A DNA stretch of 64,000 nucleotides from Garcia nutans (lineage: Eukaryota; Streptophyta; Magnoliopsida; Malpighiales; Euphorbiaceae): contig CANTUV010000039.1 of assembly GCA_947685225.1 (NCBI GenBank), forward strand, positions 38,060,001 through 38,124,000, in the 5' to 3' direction. The stretch's first letter is position 1, and each line of letters starts with the position of its first letter. A program made the translations under genes and the position numbers. A model generated the notes under the pieces. That model searched no databases and was not told the origin of the DNA. It saw only the letters and a program-made list of their open reading frames with translations. Below are positions 10,347 to 20,848 of this stretch, piece after piece.

Positions 10347-12708
10347 TGATGTATAAATATTGTATCAATTGTATAAACATTGTACAATGAGCATAATAGT
10401 AATGACAATATATAATTTCCATCTTCACTGTAACTCTCTTCTTCTTCTTCTTCTTCTTCTTCTTCTTCTTTTATCTAGCCTTCATATCTTCTCCTTGCCC
10501 CCTGTATAGGCTCAAGCCCATGATTTTTCCTATGCAACTTTGGTTGATGTCTGTATATTGTCTAACTCATTGAACAAGCATGCATTTCTTCCTTTCTTTT
10601 GCAAAATGACTGGGTTTCCTCAAGCAATGGGTCTTCTATGCCACCGTGATTCAATATAGTGGTTTCATTGACTCACAGACCGAGGTGATCAGCTGAAGTA
10701 TTTTCACTGATGCCATCCAGATGCTTGTTTAGTTCTTGCTTTGGAATGACACAACGCTCCACATTTATAGCTTTTATCTTTAAGATGTTGAAAATATGAA
10801 TAATGGAGGCCCAAAATAGCATAGATACATCCATTTCAAAATATGTTTCAATTGGTAGCTTCTTCATGACCTTGCTAATAATTATTTCCTTTGCCCAATG
10901 TGTCCTTCGAGGTTCGACAGTTCAACATTCTCCCCTTAACTTGAAGGTTTTGTATGACAAATTTTTTTTTTGAATTTTGATTTTGAAATCAAATGTTGGT
11001 TTTGTCAAATTAATGTCAATGTACCTCCGGACTTGATTTTTTCCAAATTAACATATCTATAACATGACAGCCCTAGTTACCGTACTAAACTCAGGAATCA
11101 TTTCTATTTAAGCAAGAATTGTTGCACTTCAGATAGGCACATACACATTACTTGGCCAAAGGTCTCATTTGAATTTGAATACGGTCTATCTCATATGCAT
11201 ACTTATTCAAACTATCTCCACTAATAGACTCTACCTACCAAGAGAGATCAACAGGTCTTTGATAAGCTTGAAATGGGGTCTATAAAGAACATGGGTTAAA
11301 TGAAGGCCATTTGTAAGTTGGAGCAGATGTGACACAAAGAACAAACCTTCACACTACAAACTTCTTATTTGAACTTTAGGTAGTTGAAAGCAATCTTTCT
11401 AGACTTCAAATTCCTTCTTTTTGGCATTAATTTGGATCTTGATTATGACAGTTTTTGCCCTTGTAAAAAAAAGTTTGGTACCCAAATTCGCTTCTTTTCT
11501 TCTTGCCCCTTTTATTTCCTTTTATTTTTCTACTCTTCCCTTTCTTTGAGCATTTTATCATTTTGTCCTTCTTCCTTGCAGGACTGTCAAATACAAAACT
11601 TTCGAGAACTGAATGGTCTTTCTCCTATTTCTTTGATTTTGATCGAATCTTTGGTTGGGTTGGACTAATTCAAGTCAAACCATCCTTATAAACCAAATAG
11701 AAGCCTTTTGCTGTCTTAGGTAACAGAGAATTCAGTTGGTTTTTTGAGTTGCCTTTTTGGGTTTTATTTCTTCTCTCCTTTTTTTTTCTCTTCTTTTTTC
11801 TTTTCCCTTCTTTTTTTTTATTTTTTTTTGTTTTTTTTGTGTTTTTTTGGGTTTTAGCTCTAAAAGAGTTGTCTTGTTTGTACCAACTTGAGTTTCTAAT
11901 AATGGATGAGTGGAGTGACATAAATCTCCTTTAACAATGATAAATCATTTGTTACTCTGATGTTATCTTGATAGATTAGAGATATTAGGTGAACTTCAAC
12001 TACCCTTATGTTCTTGAGAACTTTAACTACCCTTATGGTCTTGAGAACTTCAACTACCATTATGGTCTTAAGAACTTTGACTGTTTTCATGGTCTTGACT
12101 ATTCATTTCTTTCTTTGATCTTCTTGCCTCTTCACCTTAGTGATCATAAGACTTGTCAAAAGTATCACAACAGCTCAGGGTAGGTTGTTGGGATTATATG
12201 CCAATGAAAAGAAAGCTAAAATTTTATGAAAGCTCAAAGGGACAACTAGGGATTGATATTTAATTGGGTGGATACTAGTTGTTGGCTAACCAAACAATGC
12301 CTAGATCATTTCTCCCTTAAATAAGCAGAGTTCAATCTTGAAAGTTTGTCAAAGCATGTTCTAAGTCTGACTAGTACCTAGACAAAGGTAATTATGTAGG
12401 AGCCCTCTCTAAGTAAGCATACACAACTCAATGCTATAGAGCAATTCCCTCACCTAGTAAAGTCATTCAAGTCATGATGCATAAATATATTAATTCATGA
12501 ACATCAAGCTAGATTCCTCATTGGTTGAGCACCAAAATAAATAAAGACCAATAAAATTTTGATGAAAGTAATTTATTCAAACAAATTTAAATTTGAAAAA
12601 CACGATTGTTCCAATTAAATATTAAAGAAAGTAAAATTGAAAAGTAACATTCAAGCTAAGGGAAGTTCATTGAGTTGGAGTCGAAGACACGTTATTTATT
12701 TAGACATC
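10347..12708. other. Spacer of element B where pol would be expected
   Basis: There is no recognisable reverse transcriptase, RNase H or integrase in any frame. Contents are a TTC/TCT microsatellite (10437-10471), T-rich tracts around 11770-11860 and a four-fold tandem of about 27 bp (11993-12090, built on AACTACCCTTATGGTCTTGAG). Small open frames here are low-complexity and I do not support them as genes. Confidence 0.6.
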
Positions 12709-13671
12709 TCAAGGGTAAGGATCAAAGGTCATTGCTTCATCATCCACAGTTAATCCAAACTTGTTTAATAGTACATCCTCTTTAGTAGCTTCTCTATCCA
12801 TATCATGATGAGATGACAAGATAAAACTCTTCATGAAGGTTGCAAGCGGTGGCGCCCTTCCAAATATAGGTAGAGAATTATTCTTAGTGTTGTGCTTATT
12901 AGGCTTAGGCAGTTTACCATTATCAATTAGATCTTGGATCTCATGCCTCAATCGAGTGCATTTATCAGTCTCATGTCCTTGCGTTTGATGAAATTGACAA
13001 AAAGCCTTAGTATCAAATTTTGGGGGTAAAGGATTTGGCAAAGGTCGAGGAGTTAAGGGTTGTAACAATCCCCTCTTTTATAACTTATTGAGAACACAAG
13101 ATAGTGGCTACCCCAATTCTGAAAACTGCCTCATTCCTCCTTGATCGGTGGCATTAACATTAGCTTCCTTTTGTGTATTTTGATTGTTAGGTTGATAATT
13201 TCGTTTTGAAGACAAATGGTTATTCTCTCTTTCCCCTTGACCTTTTCCACTGGGCTGATAGCCGCCCTTATTGCCCCACTTAGACAGCACATGGTTCGGT
13301 TGGTCTCATAGAATAGGGGTTGGTTCCTCATTTTTCATTCGATCTCTACTAGTGAACATGTTCTCCACGGATGTTGTCTTAGCATTGTTGATGATCTCTA
13401 GAATTTCAATCAACTGGGTCTTCATGGTCTCAGCTAGGGCCTCTTTTATTTCTTCCATCTTGGCATTGAGGGCATCATCCACCATTCTTTGAATTTGTTC
13501 GGGCTCCATTGCTTTTGGTGAAAAAGAGATTGAGTCGTTGCTAGATTCTTCATCTCCGGCATAGGTCGGATTGTCGTAAGCTTTTGAACTATCGTAATCC
13601 AAGGCTGTGAGCCAGAAAGGATCAATGATATGAGATGAAAATGTATGCATGTATGCATAAGCAATTAACAA
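12709..13671 (-). pseudogene. TAT-type gag remnant of element B
   Basis: Three minus-strand frames follow one another: 13671-13306, 13290-13108 and 13068-12709. The first holds MEPEQIQRMVDDALNAKMEE and a helical stretch. The last holds FCQFHQTQGHETDKC and LRHEIQDLIDNGKL, the histidine/cysteine module typical of TAT gag C-termini, followed by PPLATFMKSFILSS and a conserved acidic tail (LNKFGLTVDDEAMTFDP). Frame changes and stops between the parts make it inactive. Much of the capsid region is missing or unrecognisable. It is the only structural gene of the element. Confidence 0.7.
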
Positions 13672-14613
13672 ACAAGGACAAATAGGACGTTCCTTCCAAC
13701 CTTATAACATCCACACACGAATGGCGAGTCTCTTTTCCTAGGTATATAGTTAACAAAGTACCAACATGGGGTACCTTATTTTCGAATATTTCTCTCGGAT
13801 GTTTCAACCAATAGTTATATTTTCAAACATGGAAATCAATTCATGATAATTCCTATTAATTAGGTTTTAATCCATTCAATCAACTAAAGTAGCTTTTATG
13901 CTATATTGGACTAAAACTAAATTAAGAGGTTTATTATAAATAGATTTCTCAATTGAAAAAGTAACTAGTGGTTCATGCCAAAAACAAGCCCATGATTAAT
14001 TACTCTTAGTATAAACTAGGCTCACAATTGATTTTTGGTATTTTCATAATTGACCTTAATAATTTGCAAGCTCTTTGTAAGAAAAGGTTGGATGAAAATA
14101 ATTTTGTTTCTAAGCCCATTGTAAAAAGATTTTAGAAAAAATGTATTTTGGGCTTTGCATTTGGGTTATGAGCAAAAGGATTTTTAACTTGTTTTGGAAA
14201 AATTTTATGTCCAAAGACTATCTTGAAATATTTTGAAAATAACTTTGGTCTTTTGGACTTTAAAGAAAATTTTATTTTGAGCTTACAATGTACTTAGGTC
14301 ATATTATAAAAAGAGAAAACCAAATAAGCCATGATTTAAGCCAAGATAAATTAACCATAGTCAAACAACATGCATTTGAGGTAAAACCTAAGGAAAGTAA
14401 CTAAGGCAATTACTTGATCTTTAGTCTTTGGGTTGAAAGGCTTAGGTTCCCATAGCAAGTATATACTAAATGGTATGAGGCTATGAGTGGTTATGCCATG
14501 CTCGATCTCCATACTTTGATTGAAAGTATGGTATCCCTTACACAACACAACACGGGTAACACGGGCGTCTTAACTCACGTACACGATGCAATCTAATATG
14601 ATGCAATGGATAA
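13672..14613 (-). other. 5' leader of element B
   Basis: Untranslated sequence between the primer-binding site and gag, split by a solo LTR. It is AT-rich with no coding signal I recognise. The last five bases, GATAA (14609-14613), are the left target-site duplication of the inserted LTR. Confidence 0.5.
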
Positions 14614-17037
14614 TGTAACCCCCCTATATCCCGTATATGTACATAGCATGCTATTACGATCGTAATATACGTATACTGAATAAAGAAATATCACGGATTA
14701 TAAAACAAATGACTCACTTCTTTTATAATCATATGAACAAATTTAAAACATTTTAAGAAATTTATAACAGACAATAAATAAAAAGTTTATTCAAAACACA
14801 GCGGAAAATATAACAAATATTTACAAATACATATACATCAAAACTCAAGTTTTACAAAAACATAAAATATATATACATGTTTGGCAGTATGTCTTCGATC
14901 TTTAAGCTTCACTATCAACACCACCAGATCTAGACTCTACTCGGCCTAGAGGAACTCTCTGGTTCTTCCCTGTTACCTGCGCGATAAATCATAATCGCGC
15001 TAAGCCAATGGCTTAGTGGTACAAACTATAATAATATTATGCTTCAATGTAATGCTAATGTTACAATCAAGATTCAAAACCAATATAAGAGAATACTATA
15101 TTTCAAAACCTTTCATTGTTCCCTATCATATCGTATCAAAAAATTCATTTTTCATAAGCATGTGTCTCATTATTCATTAATTTCACTAATTAAGAGTCAC
15201 ATTGAAAACAAAGACATGCATGGGCCCCAAAACACTAATATGCCATTCAACTTTCAGAGTTAATGTTTTGGTTTAATTATCACATTTATCATTATCATTA
15301 TCCCAACTAGGCTTCAAGGATTTAAGTTCAACCAAGCTTCAAGGGGAACAAAGCATGCTAAGTATCAACCCAACTTGGCTTCAAGAACTAAACCCAACCT
15401 AGCTTCAAGGGTTGTAACATCTCAATTAGGCTTCAAGGACTAGACCCAACCAAGCTTCAAGGGGAGTTAAGCATGCTAAACTTCAACCCAACTTGGCTTC
15501 AAGGATCAAGCCCAACCTAACTTCAAGAGATTGCTACTATTAGGCATGCCACCAACAACAAACTCTGAAAATGGAATAACACATTAGCCACACAATTCAT
15601 TTATTATTCCATTATCAATTTCATTCTCAATTATCATCACCAACTAGGCAAACATGCCCCATTTATTTCAATTGAAACATCATAGCCAATCACAATGGCT
15701 TCACATCTCATTTGAATCATCATAGCCAATCACAATGGCTTCACATCTCATTATATCTCAATTCACATTAATCAATTTATCATTTAGATATACATAATCA
15801 ATGACATCAACACATATTTTAGATGCTCATCAATCATTCACATTATATGAAACATAACATTATTCATAAGTATCAACAATGCATTATTTTTTTCCTACCA
15901 TATTTTCAAATGGATGTTAAGTCTCAATATCATATGAATATATGCAATCATGTAGTTTGTACTTACCTCAAGAATACTCACACACTCTACACTCTTCTTC
16001 TTCCAAGAGTTCTTCACTTCTTAAATTAGGACAAATCACTTTCTTCCAAAACCTAATCCAAAAATGATACAATACATGAATTCCAATACAATTTATCACT
16101 TATTAACCTCATCTTAGACCTTTAGATCACAAATTAAAACTCAACACCATATATTAGAGCCCACGGCCGTGGCCACCCCAACCCCCACCGGCGTGGGTTA
16201 GGAAACAATTCTGCCCTAAATTGTTCAACACCCCACGGCCATGGCATCTAAGGGCCACGGGCGTGGCATCCAAGATGCTACTGACTCCAACCAAAAACAT
16301 GTATTCCAAGCTTCTAACTCCATTCAACACAAACATCATGAAGACTAACAAAAATAATTAACCAAACTCAACATTAACAACACTTACCAACTCAAAACCC
16401 TAATACAAATTCAACACAAACACTTCCAACACCAATACTAACTTAACTTCTTATCTTAAAATCAATTACAACATTCGTAACCACACCACAAACAAACTTA
16501 ATCATACTATCATCAACACTCCATCAACTCAAACAAAACTCCAAATAGAACAAGAGAAATCATGAGAAAACTTACCAACAAAAATGAACTTCTTGAATTT
16601 TTTTAACTTGTTTTCTTGAAATCTTCCTTCAATTTGGTCTTAAAAATCAAAACCTCTCTTGCTCTCCTTTGTCTTCTTTATAGCCGGCCACTCAAATGGA
16701 AAAGAAGAAAATGAAGAATAAAAGGAAACAAAGTCAAATATTAATTCCTTTCTTAAATCTCCACCAAGTATTTAAAATATTAAAATAATCTAATTAATCT
16801 CTTCCATTCATTAAATTCCCATTTTCCACCAATTAACTTAATTAATTAAAATACTAAATATCTTCTTCCACTAACCTTCTTTGACTTTGACTTGTATATA
16901 TGTTGTATATATTTCCATATACACAACATATACACTTTCTTTTAAATTCTTTTCTCTTTCCAATTATACTTATACATTTAATTTAAATCAAACAATAATT
17001 ATATCAAAACTTCTAAGGCACACTTTGGGATATTACA
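14614..17037 (-). mobile_element. Tekay-type solo LTR, TSD GATAA
   Basis: It begins TGTAACCCCC and ends GGATATTACA, the reverse complement of the plus-strand Tekay LTR ends, and is flanked by GATAA at 14609-14613 and 17038-17042. No internal element sequence is attached, so it is a solo LTR left by recombination. It carries a perfect GCGCGAT/ATCGCGC hairpin (14979-15000), a series of GCTTCAAGG-centred words (15305-15535) and CCACGGCCGTGG-type palindromes (16160-16270). It lies in the leader of element B. Confidence 0.92.
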
Positions 17038-17099
17038 GATAATATCATTATAAGAAAGAATAGAATAATATAAAGACCAACGGAATCAACTTCTCTTAT

Positions 17100-17117
17100 C
17101 CCCAGTGGAGTCGCCAC
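17100..17117 (-). promoter_or_regulatory. Primer-binding site of element B
   Basis: On the minus strand, directly after the LTR end CTCACA, the sequence reads GTGGCGACTCCACTGGGG. This is the usual form of the TAT/Ogre primer site, thought to pair with a tRNA-Arg. Confidence 0.7.
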
Positions 17118-17505
17118 TGTGAGCGGGGATTTTCACCCCCACTCTCGGTGGAATGGTTCTTGCGACTTCTGCACTATTTAGGCTCGGGCCTTAGAGAACA
17201 CGGACCTAAGTCCGGAGAAAATGGAGTCGCCACTCGGGCGGGCCAAAAAAAAGAAAGGGGTGGATGACTCGATTCCTAAGGAATTCTCAACCCCTTAATG
17301 GGTTCGAAAAGTTGGGTACGTGTGGGGAAGGTGAGAAATGGCCTAGCACCACCACAACGCCTGGTTCATTGGAATCGGTCTCCTTTACAGGTATTAATAT
17401 TATAAAATTCTTAAATAAAACAATATTATCCATATTACATGCAATAATTAAAATAAAGCATCGTTATATTAAAATCAAAGCAACGTCCAAGCAAAACAAA
17501 TAAAT

Positions 17506-17674
17506 GGACACCCATTCGAGAATGGAAACATGTCCTTACATCAACCATGTCTAAACTAGTAGGACACCCACCAAAAGGTAGAAACATGTCCTTTACATTG
17601 GTCCAAAATATAAAAGCAATTTAAATTACATGATATTTGACTAATGAGGTACCCACAAAGTGGAAACATACCTC
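17506..17674 (-). other. Triple U5 hairpin, copy in element B
   Basis: Three hairpins lie at 17646-17674, 17561-17592 and 17506-17535 (sense order). Each has an outer stem, a TGTTT bulge on the 5' side, an inner stem and a small loop. Stems are GAGGTA/TACCTC with CCAC/GTGG, then AGGACA/TGTCCT with ACC/GGT, then GGACA/TGTCC with CCATTC/GAATGG. The last inner stem is CCATCC/GGATGG in other copies, so both sides changed. Confidence 0.75.
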
Positions 17675-18972
17675 TTACAACATTTGGAGATCCAAATAAA
17701 TAGATAAAAGTAAATAACCATTCATTATAAATAAATCATTCATCAAAGATATTAAATATCAATCAAAATAAAAAGTAAACATCCATCCATGATAATTTAA
17801 ATAAACCAAGCATTGAACTTAAATAAATCAAAGCATATAATAAACTATATAATCAAATAAGGTAAGTAAAGATAAAAATTGAAGTTTGCTGTTTCTTATT
17901 TAAAGTTCTTTAATTAATATTTAGGGTTTTAGAATTTTAGCATATTAAGGTTTATAATTCTTAACTACTGTAAAGATTTAAGAAAATTAAAATGGATTAA
18001 GGTTTCATGAATCAAACTAGGGCTTATGAGTAACATTATGAAATTAGGGTTTTAAAATATTAAAACATTAGGTTTATGATTATTAGCTACTGGATTGTTA
18101 TTTTTAGGCTTACTGTATTGAATTTTAATATTTAGGTTTATAAGGTTTTAAGGATTAGGGTTTAGGAAACATAGTTTGGGGTTTACTATTTTTGATTTTG
18201 AAGTTGAATTAGGGTTTTTAGTGTTTCGGATGATGTATTTGATTTTAGAATTTAAAAAAAAAATAATTTATAGTTTTATAAAGCTTTATGTGATTTTAGA
18301 AGCTGTAAGGTAAATTTAGGGTTTGAATATGTAATAAAACATTTGGGAATTTTGGAAAAAGGTGAGAAGAATACAGTTTAGAGTTTTATGGTGTTTTTGG
18401 AAATATGTAAGACGATTTAAGGTTTTTGGAAATAGAAAGTATATTTTTTTAGGGTTTTTGGAAACAGAAGGATCAATTTAGGGTTTTAAGGTTTTAGAAA
18501 ATTGGAAAGCATATTAGGGTTTTGGGAATTAATAAAACGATTTAAGGTTTTGGAAGGTTGGGAAGTTGATTAGGGTTTTAAGATTTTAAACAAATAGATT
18601 AAGGTTCTTAGGTTTTAGAATCAACAGAAAAGCAATTTTAATGTTTTTGAAAATAAAGGAGATGATTTAAGGTTCTAAGCTTTAGAAAAAGTAAATTAGG
18701 GTTCTAAGGTTTTTAAAATCAAAAGAAATAATTTAATGATTCAACCTACTGTAAAGAAAAAAGAGATTAGATATTCATACCTTTGTTTGTTGGTTCCACC
18801 AAAAATTACTTCTTGGATGAACAAGGACAAAGGCAAGATGGCTACCTCTAATGGATTTTATTTCTTCCTCTTTTAAAAGTTCGATTGATTTGTAAAGTTC
18901 CAATTCAAAATTCTAGTCTAAAGTCTGATTCCTCTCTTATTTTCCTCCCCCTTTTCTCTGATTTTTTGGTCT

Positions 18973-18980
18973 TATTTATA
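18973..18980 (-). promoter_or_regulatory. LTR TATA box (element B)
   Basis: TATAAATA on the minus strand, just downstream of the GC-rich palindromic block. The same placement is seen in the sibling LTRs (27264, 58547 and 62706). Confidence 0.6.
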
Positions 18981-19432
18981 GGAAATTTATGTGATTAATT
19001 CAAATTGTTTATGGAAACTATCATTAATTAGGAAAAGAAAACGGAAACAAAATAGAATTTGGTTTAGGAAAAAAATGAGTCGGAAAAATTTTGCTGGCGA
19101 AAACTAGGTCGGGCTGCGAGAGCTGCGAGGTGAGTATCGGGCGTGCCATGGAAATTTGTGTGCTGGGCGGCCAGAGGCCACTTTGCCCGCAAGATTTTCC
19201 TATTGGCGAAATGGCCAAGGCCATTTCGTCCTAACTTTTTGGCGATGAATTTTTTCGTCGCTGATTTTATTTTTATTTTTATTTATTTGTTTATTATTAT
19301 TATTTTTCAATTTTTATTAATTATAAAAACTAAATACTAAGACAAATATTATTCAATTAAGATAATACAAAAAATATTTTGGACTAATTAAAATATATTA
19401 GACCGGACTGGGTAAAAAATTAAGGGTCTACA

Positions 19433-20848
19433 GTTTGTCAGAAGGGGGAGAGTCAAGACTTTTTTGTGAGGGATGAGGGCAGTCTATGATATAGAGATAG
19501 GTTGTGTACTCCTAAAGATGCAAAATTGAAAAGGATGATATTAGAGAAAGCACATCAGTCACTTTATGCTATGCACCCTGGAAGTACCAAGATGTATCAG
19601 GACTTGAAGCGATATTATTGGTGGTCAGGTATGAAGATGGACATAGTAGAGTTTGTATCTAGATGTCTCACTTGCCAGAGAGTGAAGGCTGAGCACCAAG
19701 TTCTTTTAGGGTTGTCCCAACCTTTATCTGTGCCCGAGTGGAAATGGGAGTGAGTGACAATATATTTTGTGACTGGATTGCCTTTGACCCAGAAGAAGCA
19801 AGATGCAATCTGGGTAATAGTTGATTGGATGATGAAGACAACTTATTTTCTTTTAGTTCAGATGGATTATTCTCTTAAGAGGTTGGCTGAGCTGTATATC
19901 AGTGAGATAGAGAGGTTGCATGGAGTCCCAGATTCTTGAGTGTCGGATTGAGTTCCCCAATTTACTTCGAGGTTTTGGAAGAGTTTGCATGATGCGTTGG
20001 GTTCTCAATTATATTTTAGTACTACTTTTCATCCTCAGACAGATGGGCAGTCAGAGAGAGTGATACAGATTCTAGAGGATATGTTGAGGAGTTGTATCAT
20101 TGATTTTAATAGAAATTGGGACAGATTTTTGCCACTAATTGAGTTTGCTTATAACAACAGTCATCAGTCTAGTATTGGGATGACTCCTTATGAAGCCTTG
20201 TATGGCACGAGATGCAGGACACCTTTGTGTTGGCATGAGGTTGGAGAAGGTAAATTGATCGGTCCCAATTTGATTAAGGAAATAGAAGAGAAAGTGATGG
20301 TGATTTAGGGTCGTTTGAAAGTAGCTTCAGACCGACAAAAATTCTATTTAGATTTGAAAAGAAGAGACATAGAGTTCAGTGTGGGAGATAAAGTGTTTCT
20401 AAAGGTGTCTCCATGGAAGAAGATTCTGAGGTTCGGTAGCAAAGGGAAGTTGACTCCTTGTTTCATAGGACCATATGAGGTGTTGAAGAGAGTTGGTCCA
20501 GTGGCTTATATACTAGCTTTGTCGCCTGTGTTGGATCGAATTCATAATGTCTTCCATGTCTCGATGCTTTGAAGATACAGGTCTGACCCATCTCATATCC
20601 TATCAGTGGAGTCTATTGAGGTGAGTCCATATCTGACTTACAAGGAAGAACCAGTGACGATTTTAGCACGAGAGGTTAAAGAATTGAGGAATAAGAGGGT
20701 GGCACTTGTAAAAGCCATTTGGAGAAATTATGCCATTGAGGAGGCGACATGGGAGAGTGAGCAGACGATATAGATTCAGTTTCCCCAATTATTCCAGACT
20801 TGAAAGCAGGTAATTTCGAGGACAAAATTTATTTTAGGGGGAGAGAAT
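19433..20848 (+). pseudogene. Integrase and chromodomain end of Tekay element C
   Basis: The sequence enters in the middle of pol because element B cut it. It holds the integrase zinc module (SLYAMHPGSTKMY and CLTCQRVKAEHQ), parts of the catalytic core (TTFHPQTDGQSER), the GPY/F-type block and a C-terminal chromodomain-like tail (LAREVKELRNKRVALVKAIW, EEATWESEQ) that marks chromoviruses. Several stops occur, for example near 19752, 19937, 20306, 20571 and 20770, so it is dead. The purine tract AGGGGGAGAGAAT ends at the LTR start. The equivalent part of element F (41316-42947, minus) is clearly related. Confidence 0.85.

Larger units (their letters stand above)
6915..19432 (-). mobile_element. 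Non-autonomous TAT-type retrotransposon B (gag plus antisense gene, no pol)
   Basis: Read on the minus strand from its 5' end it has a 5' LTR (19432-17118), a primer-binding site (17117-17100), a leader interrupted by a Tekay solo LTR (14614-17037), gag (13671-12709) and 2.3 kb without pol. A multi-exon gene on the opposite strand (8006-10346) and a stem-loop array (7625-6915) follow. The array is cut at 6914 by element A, so the 3' LTR lies left of the window. Reverse transcriptase and integrase are absent, so it must have moved with borrowed enzymes, like described gag-only (TR-GAG) elements. It inserted into the integrase of element C. The expected right target-site duplication is GTTTG at 19433-19437. 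Confidence 0.75.
17118..19432 (-). mobile_element. 5' LTR of TAT element B
   Basis: On the minus strand it starts TGTAGACCCTTAATTTTTTACC at 19432 and ends CCCCGCTCACA at 17118. GC-rich palindromic words (GAAATGGCCAAGGCCATTTC, 19207-19226) precede a TATA box (TATAAATA, minus, 18973-18980). Downstream are many AACCCTAA-type words (17900-18720) and then three bulged hairpins (17506-17674). The same family occurs at 26886-28891, 57988-60148 and 61119-63113. Confidence 0.85.

Noticed and set aside
10437..10471. TTC/TCT run as a regulatory CT element
   Set aside because: Simple microsatellite. Nothing ties it to a promoter.
11749..11934. Phe/Leu-rich ORF suggesting a membrane protein
   Set aside because: Translation of T-rich low-complexity DNA. 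The opposite strand gives a Lys-rich artefact of the same tract.
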